Shown piece by piece: positions 42,564 to 53,200 of a stretch of 63,360 nt of DNA. Source of the stretch: JARKQH01 sp964631605. GTDB taxonomy: Bacteria > Verrucomicrobiota > Verrucomicrobiia > Limisphaerales > UBA8199. The stretch spans positions 1-63,360 of the forward strand of contig CAZVYG010000021.1 in assembly GCA_964631605.1 (NCBI GenBank). The letters are read 5' to 3'. Both the position numbers and the translations under genes were made by a program. Position 1 is the stretch's first letter, and each line of letters opens with the position of its first letter. The notes under the pieces were generated by a model, which saw only the letters and a list, made by a program, of their open reading frames with translations, searched no databases and had not been told where the DNA came from.

Positions 42564-45500
42564 TTGCCGGCGGTGTTTGAACATGTTGGCGTGGTCCGGT
42601 CGTTGGTTCATTTTCCACGCTGGCTTGTGGCGGTCTTGATTCTGGCTGGCTGCGCTGTCGGGCGCGGGGTGGCGGCCGTGCCGGATTCGTCGTGGGTTTG
42701 CCGGGCCTACCAGACGGAAGAGGGATTGCCCGATCTGAGCATCACCGATGTCGCGCAGACCGCGGACGGTTACTTGTGGGTCGCCACCAAGGGCGGTTTG
42801 GCGTGCTTCAACGGAGAGAAGTTTGTGGCCTTGCCGCGGGCCAATCTGCCGCTGCTGCCCAGTCGCGCGGTGCGCGCCATGCTTCGCGACCGCCGCGACC
42901 AGCTCTGGCTGGGGATGGAGCGCGGTCCCTTACTTTGCTTCAAACCCGATGGATTGGAAAGCTTCACCGCAAAAGACGGTCTGCCCGGTCAGCGCGTGGT
43001 GACGATGGCGGAGGATGCCCAAGGGGCGGTGTGGGTTGTTTACCCGAGCCAAGTTCGGCGCATCCTGAACGGGCAGGTGCGGTCTATTGCCTTGCCCCGG
43101 GCCTGGCCGGAGCAGGGAGACCTGCTGGCAACCGCTGACGGCCGGGGCAGAGTCTGGTGCGCCCGCGGAACGCGTTTGGGCGTGTGGGGGGAGGGTGAAT
43201 GGCAGTCTGAGATGAGCCTGGAAGCGCCCGTGACGGCCATCCGGTGGGGAGGAGAATCGAGTTTGTGGATTGCCGCGGCCGGCCGGCTGCTCAAACTCGA
43301 GGAGGGACACCTGCCCGCTGAAACGGGCCGATTGCCGGACAGAGCCGTGGCGCAGGTGCTGTTCGAAGATCGGTCGGGCGCGCTCTGGATCGGCACGGTT
43401 TCCGACGGCTTGTTCCGCTGGGCAGGGGGACAATTGGACCGCGTACCCACTTCGCACCAGGAGATCACCTGTCTGAATGAAGATCGAGAGGGGAATATTT
43501 GGGCCGGCACCTCGGGTGGCGGATTGAACTTGATTCGCCCGCGCACGGCGGCATTGATCGGGAAGAACGCGGGGCTTCCGTTTGAGTCGGTGTTATCGGT
43601 CTGTGAAGATACGGGGGGCTGGCTGTGGGCGGCAGCCCAGGATGGCCGATTGGCGCGCGAAAGAAATGGCCGCTGGGAAGTGCTCAACCCGGGGAGCGAT
43701 TGGCCCGGCGGCAGTGCCACGTGCGTGGCGGCGGACCGGCAGGGCGGCGTGTGGGTCGGCACGAGTGATCGGGGCCTAAAGTACTTCCGGAATGGAACTT
43801 GGCGCGAGTGGTTCAAACGGCACGGGTTGGCCAGCGACAACGTCCGCTCCCTGATGGTCGCGTCCACGGGCGATCTCTGGTTCGCGTCAATTTATCCGGC
43901 GCGCCTGCAGCGCTTGCGCGACGGGCAGGCGCTCGTGCTGCCGAACACGACCCCCTTGGTTGCCATCCGGGCGCTGGCGGAGCGCGCGGACGGAACGATC
44001 TGGATCGGCACATCGGACGGGAAGATTCTGCGAGTTGCCGGCGCGACTCTGGTCGCCGAGCCGGCGATTGCCGAGCCAACGCCTCTCTCGGTGCGATCGC
44101 TGCTCGCCTCCAAGGACGGCAGTCTTTGGATCGGATATGCCGGCGATGGCCTGGGGCGTTTGAAGGCCGGCCGGTATCAACGGCTCACCACCGCCGCGGG
44201 ACTGGCTGATGATTTCATCTCGCAGCTCCTGGAGGATGACCGCGGAAACCTTTGGATCACAGGCAATCGCGGGTTATGGCGCGTGAGTCTTTCGGAGTTG
44301 GATGCTGTGATGGCGGGGCGGGTGCGCCGGGTCAGCGCGCAGGCCTACGGCAGCGCGGAGGGCTTGCCCGGAGCCCAGCCCAACCGCGATTACTGTCCCT
44401 CTGCGTGGCGTGCCCGCGACGGCCGGCTTTGGTTCGCGATGCGCAGCGGGTTGCTGGTGGTGGATCCCCATCGCCTCCGCGACAATCCTTATCCCCCGCC
44501 GGTCCTGTTGGAACGCGTCAGCGTGGATGATGCGCCCGTGGCCGTTTACAACGCGGGATCCCCCCTGCAAGTGCACTCGGGCAGCAACGTCGTCAACCTG
44601 CGCGGCATCAGCGCTCCTCTGCGGGTGGGCCCCGGCCACCGCAAATTGGAAATTGATTTTTCGGCCTTGAGTTTTTCCTCGCCCGAGAATGTTCAGTTTC
44701 GCCATCGGCTGAGCGGGTTTGATCAGGACTGGGTCGAAGCCGGCCCCCGGCGCCGCGCCACCTACCCGCGGTTGCCGGCCGGCAGCTACGAATTTCGCGT
44801 GCTGGCCTGCAACAGTGCCGGGGCGTGGAACGAGACCGGGGCCGCAGTGTCATTCCGCGTCGCCCCATTCTTCTGGGAAACCTGGTGGTTCAAAGTCAGC
44901 GGCGGGGGCGCCACGGCGCTGCTGGCGGCCGGGACCGCCTTTGCAGTCTCCCGGCGGCGGTATCGTGAAAAGCTCCGTCGTTTGGAGGCCCGGCGGGCCC
45001 TGGAACAGGAGCGGGCCCGCATTGCCCGGGACATTCATGATGATTTGGGGGCCAGCCTGACGCGGATTTCCTTGTTGAGTCAGCCGGGCGGGGCCATGAC
45101 CAGGGATGCGCAGGGTGCGGCCGCCACCCTGGCACAGATTCACCGAACCGCGCGCGACCTGACGCACGCGATGGGCGAAGTGGTTTGGGCCGTGAATCCC
45201 GAGCATGACTCCTTTGACAGCCTGGCCAACTACCTGAGCCAATACGCCCAAAACTTCCTGAAAACCGCCGCAATCCGTTGCCGACTGGAGATGCCCTTGC
45301 AATTGCCCCAGCAGCCGGTTTCGGCGGAGCTGCGCCACAATCTCTTTCTGGCGTTCAAGGAGGCGTTGAACAATGTTGCCAAACACGCCCAGGCCTCCGA
45401 AGTCCGGATTGCGTTGATCCCGGGCGATTCCGGTTTTGAGCTGCTCGTGGCGGACAATGGCAGAGGATTTGGGCCACGCACCGACGACGACCCGACGACG

Positions 45501-45659
45501 GCCCGTCACGGCTCCTCCCCGCCCCCGGGCAACGGACTGGCCAACATGCGCAGCCGCCTGCGTGAAATCGGCGGCGACTGCGAATTGCGGAGCGAGCCGG
45601 GCCGGGGAACGAGAATCACCTTCCGGGTCAAGTTTCGAGCCTACCATGGACACTCCTGA
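42564..45659 (+). CDS. Propeller-type sensor histidine kinase 2
   Basis: About 1031 residues, paralogue of kinase 1. The frame opens at a TTG (42564) with GTG alternatives nearby; a hydrophobic signal (WLVAVLILAGCAVGRGVAA) follows, so the exact start is uncertain. Propeller repeats fill residues 45-700 (GYLWVATKGGLACFNG, ALWIGTVSDGLFRWAGG, GNLWITGNRGLWRVS). A Y_Y_Y domain (VQFRHRLSGFDQDWVEAGP, YEFRVLACNSAGAWNETG) and one membrane segment follow. The kinase has ARIARDIHDDLGASLTRISLL (phospho-His), FKEALNNVAKHAQASEV and GNGLANMRSRLREIGG. It directly follows the sulfatase-mutarotase gene and precedes regulator 2, so it may sense sulfated rhamnose oligosaccharides. Confidence 0.92.
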   Translation: MPAVFEHVGVVRSLVHFPRWLVAVLILAGCAVGRGVAAVPDSSWVCRAYQTEEGLPDLSITDVAQTADGYLWVATKGGLACFNGEKFVALPRANLPLLPSRAVRAMLRDRRDQLWLGMERGPLLCFKPDGLESFTAKDGLPGQRVVTMAEDAQGAVWVVYPSQVRRILNGQVRSIALPRAWPEQGDLLATADGRGRVWCARGTRLGVWGEGEWQSEMSLEAPVTAIRWGGESSLWIAAAGRLLKLEEGHLPAETGRLPDRAVAQVLFEDRSGALWIGTVSDGLFRWAGGQLDRVPTSHQEITCLNEDREGNIWAGTSGGGLNLIRPRTAALIGKNAGLPFESVLSVCEDTGGWLWAAAQDGRLARERNGRWEVLNPGSDWPGGSATCVAADRQGGVWVGTSDRGLKYFRNGTWREWFKRHGLASDNVRSLMVASTGDLWFASIYPARLQRLRDGQALVLPNTTPLVAIRALAERADGTIWIGTSDGKILRVAGATLVAEPAIAEPTPLSVRSLLASKDGSLWIGYAGDGLGRLKAGRYQRLTTAAGLADDFISQLLEDDRGNLWITGNRGLWRVSLSELDAVMAGRVRRVSAQAYGSAEGLPGAQPNRDYCPSAWRARDGRLWFAMRSGLLVVDPHRLRDNPYPPPVLLERVSVDDAPVAVYNAGSPLQVHSGSNVVNLRGISAPLRVGPGHRKLEIDFSALSFSSPENVQFRHRLSGFDQDWVEAGPRRRATYPRLPAGSYEFRVLACNSAGAWNETGAAVSFRVAPFFWETWWFKVSGGGATALLAAGTAFAVSRRRYREKLRRLEARRALEQERARIARDIHDDLGASLTRISLLSQPGGAMTRDAQGAAATLAQIHRTARDLTHAMGEVVWAVNPEHDSFDSLANYLSQYAQNFLKTAAIRCRLEMPLQLPQQPVSAELRHNLFLAFKEALNNVAKHAQASEVRIALIPGDSGFELLVADNGRGFGPRTDDDPTTARHGSSPPPGNGLANMRSRLREIGGDCELRSEPGRGTRITFRVKFRAYHGHS

Positions 45660-45704
45660 ACACCCCGAGCGCAACAAACCGCGCCCGCCGCAAGCGTTCC
45701 GTCA

Positions 45705-45724
45705 TGTCACGCAAGCCCGTGACA
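45705..45724. promoter_or_regulatory. Operator-like palindrome TGTCACG-N6-CGTGACA, copy 2
   Basis: Perfect arms around CAAGCC; symmetry extends to CATGTCACG and CGTGACATG. It lies in the 91-base kinase 2 - regulator 2 gap, 26 bases before the regulator start. TAATAT overlapping the start region could be a -10 element. Confidence 0.65.
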
Positions 45725-45750
45725 TGCAGGCCGAAGCCAAAAAACGTAAT

Positions 45751-46440
45751 ATGAGCGACCGAAGCTCGAATCCCATGACCATCACGGTTTCCATTGTCGA
45801 GGATGACCTTTCGCTGCGGTCCATTTACGCGGATTGGCTCAAACAGGCGGAAGGCTTCCGGCTGTTGAGCCAGTTCGGCGACGGATTGCAGGCCGTGGCC
45901 GCCCTGCCGCAGGAAAAACCGGACGTCGTCTTGATGGATATCAACCTGCCCGGCCTCAACGGGGTCGAATGCGTCCGGCAGCTCAAAGCCAGATTGCCTG
46001 CCACCCAGTTCGTCATGATCACTGTCTATGAAGACCCGGACCGCGTCTTCAACGCCCTGGCGGCGGGCGCGACGGGTTATCTGCTCAAGGAAACGGCCCG
46101 CGAGGAACTGCTCGCCGCCTTGCACGACGTGCATCGGGGCGGCTCGCCGATGAGCAGCGGAATTGCGCGCAAGGTGGTCCAGTTTTTCCAAAAAACCCCG
46201 CCCCCCGGCCCCGAACCCGAACTGCAGAAGCTTTCGGCGCGCGAGCAGGAGGTGCTGGAACTGGTGGCGCGGGGGTATCTGCTCAAAGAAATCTGCGATT
46301 CGCTCCAATTGAGCCAGCACACCGTGGATACCTACTTGCGCCGCATTTACGAGAAACTCCACGTGCATTCCCGCGCCCAGGCGGCCGCCGTTTACGCGGA
46401 AATGAATCCGCGCCGTCCTGCGCCGACGCACCCCGCGTAA
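45751..46440 (+). CDS. NarL/LuxR-family response regulator 2
   Basis: 229 residues from ATG 45751 (MSDRSSNPMTITVSIVEDD); ATG 45775 is an alternative. The receiver has acidic residues EDD at 17-19, phospho-acceptor Asp63 in VVLMDINLPGLNG, and ITVYEDPDR and GATGYLLKE. The LuxR helix-turn-helix is LSAREQEVLELVARGYLLKEICDSLQ with recognition segment SQHTVDTYLRRIYEKLHVHSRAQA. About 60 percent of residues match regulator 1 by eye. Its own upstream gap carries the TGTCACG palindrome, and two more copies flank probable target genes, so autoregulation and local control are likely. Confidence 0.94.
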   Translation: MSDRSSNPMTITVSIVEDDLSLRSIYADWLKQAEGFRLLSQFGDGLQAVAALPQEKPDVVLMDINLPGLNGVECVRQLKARLPATQFVMITVYEDPDRVFNALAAGATGYLLKETAREELLAALHDVHRGGSPMSSGIARKVVQFFQKTPPPGPEPELQKLSAREQEVLELVARGYLLKEICDSLQLSQHTVDTYLRRIYEKLHVHSRAQAAAVYAEMNPRRPAPTHPA

Positions 46441-46555
46441 ACCGCGACCTGGATCACCTTCCGACTCCGGCAACGTCCTGTCCCCTCCCCCCCAACCGGT
46501 TGCCTGGCTGCCGTGCGGGCGATTACCCTCGGGCCGTTGCCAGCATCTCGCGGCC

Positions 46556-46575
46556 TGTCACGTATTTCCGTGACA
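46556..46575. promoter_or_regulatory. Operator-like palindrome TGTCACG-N6-CGTGACA, copy 3
   Basis: Perfect arms around TATTTC, followed by TGAAGTT, echoing TGAAATT at copy 1. It is 198 bases before the beta-strand-repeat protein start and 115 bases after the regulator 2 stop, in a 333-base intergenic region that otherwise shows no gene. Confidence 0.65.
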
Positions 46576-46773
46576 TGAAGTTTCTCCCGCCCCGTGGGAT
46601 GATCCGCCAGACATCTCAACCGCCCGTGAGCGACCATCGCCCTTTTCGCCCAGTCGCTGCCGGCAGGTGGCCGGCGCCTGTCTGGTCTTCGGATTTGCGC
46701 AAAGTGGGGGAGCTCAACGGGACGGATGAGAACGAAATTGCGACTCAAACACCAAACGCACAGTGATCAAGCC

Positions 46774-49700
46774 ATGAAAACCTCAAAATGCTTCCGCGCT
46801 CCTCCATTCTTCGCCGCCGGACTGAGCCTGGCGGCGCTGGTCCTGGCAGCTCCCACCGTGGCCTGTGCCGGCATCATCGCGTCGGACACTTTCAACAGCT
46901 ACGATGGCGCCTCTTCCCTCGACTGGCAAAGCGGCGCCAGCAATAACTGGGCGACCGGCTGGATCGCCGGCCCGTCTGCTTCCGTGACAGCCTATTCCAC
47001 CACCGCCACGCTGGCGTACACGCCCCCGGGTGGTTCCCCCGTGGGTGGCGGCAAAACCATCGAGGTGGGCGGCACCGGCACCGGCATCCCGACATTTCGT
47101 CAAATCTACAACCCCGTCACGGACACGTTTTATGTGGGGGCGTTGGTGAAATGGAACGGGACTTTGAATACCGGTGATGGGGTGACCATCTTCCTGACGG
47201 ACAACGAAACCAACACCAGCAATGGGTTCAATTTCGGTCTTTTGGGGATTTGGAGCACCTACGGAACCTCGGTTAGAAAGGGAACGGGAAACCCCGTAAC
47301 CGGCGCCTACAAGGGTTTGCCGACCCAGACCGGCACCTACTACATGGTGTTGAAAGTGGAGAAGACCGGCGGCGGCAACTTTGACAAGGTCACCGGCTGG
47401 ATTAATCCCACCATTGATTCGGAGGCGACCAACGCCAACGGAAACATTCAACTCATCGCCGATTCCGGCGTGTCTTCCGTCTCGCATGTGATCCTGCGCG
47501 GGCAGGGGTTGGATAGCGGTGATTCCACCCGCATCGAATCGCTGGCACTGGCCACGGCCTATGCTGACCTGATGGCGGCCCCTGGGGACGGTCCGGCCAA
47601 TCCGCCGCCGGTGGATACCCTGCGCGTGGAAACGAAGGCGGATGGTTCCGGCGTGGTAGTGCCCACCCAGACCATCACCGCCGGCACCTCTCTCACCAAC
47701 TTTGCCGTCGCGCGGGATTCCAGCGGCGCTTATCTTGGCAATGTGGTGGCCACCGCCTGGTACTTGACCAACATCACGGGAGCGGTGGTGCCCGGTGATT
47801 TGGTGCGTTCGCCGGACGCCAAGAGCGCAGTCTTCAAAGGCGCTGGCGCAGGCTCGGCTCAAATCGTGGCCGTCGCCGAAGCCACCAACCTCGTTTTTTC
47901 CGGAACCATCACCGTCGAGCTGGCCCCGGCCACCCAGGTGCGGGTCGAAACCGCGCCCGACGGCAGCGGGACCGTGGTCCCGGCCACGCGCCTGACCCAG
48001 GGCCAGACGGTGACCGCGTACGCCATCGCGCGGGATGCGGGCGGCAACTTCATTGATAACGTGGCCGCGACCTGGTCGTTGGTTAGCATCTCTGGCAACG
48101 TCGCCAGCGGTGACCTTGTCCCCGCCGGCGACAACAAAAGCGCCACCTTCACGGCCGGCGCGCTGCCTGGCTCGGCCAACCTGCGCGCCACTTCGGGTGC
48201 GTTAACCTCGGTGGACTCGGGGTTGATCACGGTCTTGCGCCAACTGACCTGGTCCGGCCTCAGCGCCACCTGGGACGGCTCGCAACTGAACTGGTATTTG
48301 CCCGACTTCACAACCTTGAGCAACTTTGTCAGCGGGGACAGCGTCACCTTTGATGACACCGGCGCGGCTAATCCCTCGGTCACTCTCGCGGGGGGCTTGA
48401 GCCCCGAGTCAGTGACGGTAGCCGGCTTCACCGCCTACACCCTGGGTGGCCCCGGTAAAATCACCGGCGCTGCAACCCTGACCAACACCAGTGTCGCCGG
48501 CCTGACCTTATTGACCGACAACGACTACACGGGCGTGACGGCCGTGGGCGGGGACATTCAACTGGGCAACGGGGGAGACACCGGCAGCTTCGGGTCGGGC
48601 AGGATTGTCTTCACGGCCAATAAGACGGTGAACTACAACCGCACCAATTCACTCGCGATCGCCAACCAGTTCACCGGCACCGGCACCCTGGCGGTCAATT
48701 CAGGCACGGTCGTTTTGCCCGGCGGCGCCGGCAATAGCAACCTCAAGATTATCGTCGCCAGCAACGCCACCGTCGTGCTGGCCAAAACCAACCTCGCGCT
48801 GGCCGGGGACACCATGGTGGTGCGCGCTGGAGGTGTTGCCAAAATTGGAGATAATAATGGCCAACTAAATACAACCAAGGAAAGCCAGATTGACGGCACC
48901 GTGGATTTGCAGGGTTTCAATCAATCCTTCCGCGTGGTCAGCCCCTGCACCGGCGTTTTTGACAGCACCGTGTTCGGGGCCGGCGGTTGCACGCTCACCC
49001 TCGGCAGCAGTTCCGTGGCGCAATCCTTTGCGGGTGAAATCAAGGATAGCGGTTGGGATGCGACCCATAAGCTGGCGTTGAACAAGGCCGGGACTTTCGT
49101 TTTGGAACTGGGCGGCACCAACTCTTACCACGGAAATACGAGAATTACACTGGGCACGCTGCAGGTGATGAGCGCCACCGCCATTCCCCATGGGCCGGAT
49201 TTCGGAAATGTGGTGTTCGATGGCGGCAGCCTGGACCTGAACGGCTATGACATCACGGTCAACGGCATCTCGGGTGGCAACACCATCAGCGACTCCACCT
49301 TCCTGACAACGACCCTCACCCTCGGCGACGGCGACGCGACCGCCAGCCACGGGGGCGCCATCAATGGCCTCTTTGGCGTGACCAAGATTGGCGCGGGCGT
49401 TCAGACTTTTACCGGCACCAAGAATTACAGCGGCAACACGGTGATTGCCAAAGGCACCTTGCGGATTAATGGCACGCTGGCCAACAGTCCCCTGGTTACG
49501 GTGGAGGCGGCGGGGACTTTGGGCGGCACCGGCACCGTCGGAGGCGCCGTGGTCAACAACGGCACGCTCGCGCCGGGCGCGACCGGGATCGGCACGCTGA
49601 CCATCAACGGCGACCTCACTCTGAATGCCGGTTCAACCAACACGTTCGAGGTCAACGGCAGCACCGCCACAAACGACGCTGTTATCGCAGGCGCCATGCT

Positions 49701-50109
49701 GACCTACGGCGGGGTACTGAATGTTGTTCCCACCGGCATCCTCACCAACGGACAGACCTTCGAGTTGTTCAGCGGCCCGGGCGCGGCCAACGCCAGCAAC
49801 TTCGACAGCCTCACGGTCAGTGGCGGCGGGGGGCCAACCTTCACGTTTACCAACGGCGTGTTGACCGTCTTGAGCGCCCCGGCCGTGCAACCGACCATTG
49901 CGCCGGTGACGGTGTCCGGAACCAACCTGGTTGTTTCGGTGCCGACCGTCCCGGGCGCCCAATATGTGCTGCAATCGGCGACGAATCTGACGCCGACGAT
50001 CTACTGGCAGAACGAATCCACCAACGCCGGCACGGGAGCCGACCTGATTCTGAATGTCCCGATTGAACCGGGCAAGCCGCAGAAATTCTTGCGGTTCTGG
50101 GTGTATTGA
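46774..50109 (+). CDS. Very large secreted protein with autotransporter-associated beta-strand repeats
   Basis: About 1111 residues from ATG 46774, with signal peptide MKTSKCFRAPPFFAAGLSLAALVLAAPTVACA. Residues 30-260 form a lectin-like beta domain (SDTFNSYDGASSLDWQSGASNNWATG). Residues 285-490 contain two related Ig-like modules (TLRVETKADGSGVVVPTQTIT and QVRVETAPDGSGTVVPATRLT). From about 500 the chain is beta-helical with autotransporter-associated repeats (GNTRITLGTLQV, TKIGAGVQTFTGTKNYSGNTVIAKGTLRINGTLA). A C-terminal beta module (VVSVPTVPGAQYVLQSATNL to KFLRFWVY) ends it. No outer-membrane barrel is visible. It is likely a surface or extracellular adhesin or substrate-binding protein under regulator 2. 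Confidence 0.82.
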   Translation: MKTSKCFRAPPFFAAGLSLAALVLAAPTVACAGIIASDTFNSYDGASSLDWQSGASNNWATGWIAGPSASVTAYSTTATLAYTPPGGSPVGGGKTIEVGGTGTGIPTFRQIYNPVTDTFYVGALVKWNGTLNTGDGVTIFLTDNETNTSNGFNFGLLGIWSTYGTSVRKGTGNPVTGAYKGLPTQTGTYYMVLKVEKTGGGNFDKVTGWINPTIDSEATNANGNIQLIADSGVSSVSHVILRGQGLDSGDSTRIESLALATAYADLMAAPGDGPANPPPVDTLRVETKADGSGVVVPTQTITAGTSLTNFAVARDSSGAYLGNVVATAWYLTNITGAVVPGDLVRSPDAKSAVFKGAGAGSAQIVAVAEATNLVFSGTITVELAPATQVRVETAPDGSGTVVPATRLTQGQTVTAYAIARDAGGNFIDNVAATWSLVSISGNVASGDLVPAGDNKSATFTAGALPGSANLRATSGALTSVDSGLITVLRQLTWSGLSATWDGSQLNWYLPDFTTLSNFVSGDSVTFDDTGAANPSVTLAGGLSPESVTVAGFTAYTLGGPGKITGAATLTNTSVAGLTLLTDNDYTGVTAVGGDIQLGNGGDTGSFGSGRIVFTANKTVNYNRTNSLAIANQFTGTGTLAVNSGTVVLPGGAGNSNLKIIVASNATVVLAKTNLALAGDTMVVRAGGVAKIGDNNGQLNTTKESQIDGTVDLQGFNQSFRVVSPCTGVFDSTVFGAGGCTLTLGSSSVAQSFAGEIKDSGWDATHKLALNKAGTFVLELGGTNSYHGNTRITLGTLQVMSATAIPHGPDFGNVVFDGGSLDLNGYDITVNGISGGNTISDSTFLTTTLTLGDGDATASHGGAINGLFGVTKIGAGVQTFTGTKNYSGNTVIAKGTLRINGTLANSPLVTVEAAGTLGGTGTVGGAVVNNGTLAPGATGIGTLTINGDLTLNAGSTNTFEVNGSTATNDAVIAGAMLTYGGVLNVVPTGILTNGQTFELFSGPGAANASNFDSLTVSGGGGPTFTFTNGVLTVLSAPAVQPTIAPVTVSGTNLVVSVPTVPGAQYVLQSATNLTPTIYWQNESTNAGTGADLILNVPIEPGKPQKFLRFWVY

Positions 50110-50152
50110 TGCGACGTTGTCAGAAACCGACGAGCCTTTGGGGTTGAGTTGA

Positions 50153-50181
50153 GGCGGGGATGCCCTCCCGGCATCCCCGCC
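50153..50181 (+). terminator. Strong hairpin after the beta-strand-repeat gene
   Basis: A 12-bp perfect stem (GGCGGGGATGCC at 50153-50164 with GGCATCCCCGCC at 50170-50181) and a CTCCC loop, then TGCCTTTC. It would end the upstream transcript, although it lies only 21 bases before the next start and could also act as an attenuator. Confidence 0.65.
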
Positions 50182-50202
50182 TGCCTTTCGGCAACAAACA
50201 GA

Positions 50203-53200
50203 ATGATGAACAACGAACCTGCCGCAAGAACCGTTAAGCCGGCGGCGCTCCCCCGGAGCGGGACGGCCTTCACGCTGATCGAACCGCTGGGGGTCATCGC
50301 GACCGTCGCCATCCTGATTCTTCTTGGCCATTTGCCTGCTGGGCAGGCCTTCGCGGCTACGATTTATGCGGACACCAACGACTGTGAAGTCCAATGGACG
50401 TTGTCCTCCCCGCCCCTTGTCATTGCAGACCTGGCCAGCTCGGTTCTGATCGTTGGCACTGCCGGCACAACGGGTAAAGAGCGTTGCCCGGTGATCCCGT
50501 TTCAACTGCCGGATTTCGGCGCGGTCACCAATCCCTTCTCTTCCGCCAGCTTTTCCTGCAACATCGCCAGCTACGTCAACACGCCCATTGGCAACGCCGA
50601 TCTCTACGGTTTGGGCCGGCGGGCTGACGCAACAGTGCTGACGAATGATTATTGGGCGGGCACAAGCGCCGTGGATTCCACGGACGCAACGTTTCTTCAA
50701 GACAACCTCCTTCTTACGCCGCCAGCCACCGGCATCGTCACCAACAGCGTTGCGGGACGCGCGGCGCTCGTGAATTATCTCAACGCCCAATACGCGGGCG
50801 GGGCCGGGGCCGGACAATTTGTTTTCCTGCGCTTGAGCACGGACACCGCACAAACCGGAGTGCACCGGTGGCAAATAACTTCTGCGGAAGGTGCGGCCGC
50901 AAACCTGCCCGCTTGGCCCCAGATCAATTACACCCTCGCCCCGCCGGATTATTCACGTCCGTTCATCTGGGTGCGGAATGTTGAGAAGGCGGGCATTCTG
51001 GCCAAAATCGCCACCAACGCCTGGGCCACGAACGTCTTCAACGGGATGGTGTCCCGCGTGGCGGCCGACGTGGCCAGCCATCAAACGAACCGGGATGCCT
51101 GGCTCCGCCAGTTGCCGGTGGACTGGACGCTCTCCCCCGCCCGGTTCAAAACGATTCCGACCTATTCCGAAAGCACGGTGCGTTACCCGGCCGAAGCCAA
51201 GTTCAACGACGCCTTGGATTGCGCGGTCCTTTATTATCTGACCGGCGATGCCCAATACGCCCGGTGCGCGGCAGATGTCTTGCACAACGCGGTGAAAACC
51301 CTGCTGCCGGTCGCGCCCTCGACCAGCGTTGGCAACGGCGGCTGGATTTTTCAGGACGACTTTCTCAAGGAGGCGCGGGTCACGGGCACGCAGTTGGGCA
51401 TCGTGTATGATTTCCTTTATACCTACCTCCAGACCAACCCGGTCTATGACGTGCAGACTGGCGGCATGGTCCCTTTTAACTTCACGGACGCGCAGAGCGT
51501 GTTTCGCACCCTCTACCAGTTGGCACGCGATCACGGCCAGAAAGACTCCAACTGGTCGGCGCTCATGGCCACCTGCATGCTCAACAGCCTCCTCGCTTTG
51601 GATGATCCGGCGGAACGCGCCGCGGCCTTGCAGGTGTACCTCATCACCGGCTCCAGCCGGCAGGCCTCCCTGGACTATGACTACCGCTACTACAACCAGC
51701 CCGGCGACATCTGGCCCGAGTCCCTCCAATATGCCTCCGCCGTGGGCAGTATCCGGTCCACCCACATGGTCCTGCTCGAGCGGGTGGACCCGGCCTTGAA
51801 TCTCTTCAACCAGTATCCGAACCTGCCGTTAAGTCTCCCTCGCATCAGTTATCTGCGCTATCCGAACGGGGAGCAGATCTGCTTCGGCGACGGCCATCGT
51901 GCCTCCAGCGGCCAGCCGTTCTTCCGTTACGAGCTGGTTTATCAGCATGCCGCGGCCCGGGGCCGGGGCGATCTCACCTCGTATTTCGGCTCGCTGATCA
52001 GCAGCGGCGTGGCCGCGGGCGAGTACAATCGTTCGACGCTCAAGGCCTACGAGTCCCTCGGCCAGCACGATGAGCCGCTGCAACTGCTCTGGCTGGCGCC
52101 GACCATCCCGGAGCCGCCCGTGCCGCCGGTGTTGCCCCGCGCCGATACGCTGCCCTTTGCGGGCATCGCGCTGCAGCGCAATCCCGCCAGCGTCAGCAAC
52201 TCCACCTACGGCCTGATGGGCTTTGTGGGCGGAGCCGCTCACGTTCACAGTCACGCCAGCGGCATGAGCATGGAACTCTTCGGCCCGGGCCAGGTCCTGG
52301 GCGCAAAAGCGGGGCACGATGACTACGGCAGCGCCATCCATGAGAAATTCTACCGGCTCTTTGCCGCCAACAACACCATCATTGTCAACGCCGCCTCGCG
52401 CGGACAGGGCGGGTGGAGCGATATCGCCATCAACACCGTCCAGACCGTGGCCATGGAACCGCAGCCCTTCGCGCCGGCCGTCTCCTCGAATTTCTCTTTC
52501 ACCTGCAGTTCCTTTGCCGACGACAAGGGAACCCTGGCCGAGGCCACGCAGCAGCGCACCCTCGCCATCGTTCGCACCTCGCCCACCACCGGTTTTTACG
52601 TGGATTTGTTCCGCTCCAAATCCACGGTCACCAACCGCGTGGCGGTCACGCTGAACGGAAACGTGACCAACCAGTTTCATGATTATATCTACCGCAACAT
52701 CGGGGAAACCACCGTGGACCTGCGCACCAACGGCGCGGTGTTGCCGTTGTTCAGTCAGCCCGACCGGTTTCAAAACGACATCGGGGATGCCTACGCCCAG
52801 CCCGGCTGGCGTTACTTCACCAACACGATGGTTTCCCATCCGCACTCCCAGCCGGTGTGGGCCCGGTTCACCGCCACACCCACGGGGAAGCCCACGATCT
52901 GCATGGACATGCACCTGCCTGCCGTGGCCAGCCGCGAGGTGGCCAAAGTGGACTCCCCGCCCATCGTCGAGGCCCCTGCGCCCTACAGCAATAAACGGTC
53001 TCCCACCCTCGTCATCCGGCAGATCGGCGAAGCCTGGAACAAGCCTTTTGCCGCGGTGTACGAACCGCACTTCGGCTCAGCCGCCGCCACGGTGACCAAC
53101 GTCACCGCTCTGCTGCGCGGCAACGTCGTCGTCGGGGTAAAGATCGAAAGCTTCGTCGCCGGCCGGAACCGGATCCATTACGTGCTTTCAAATCCAGGCG

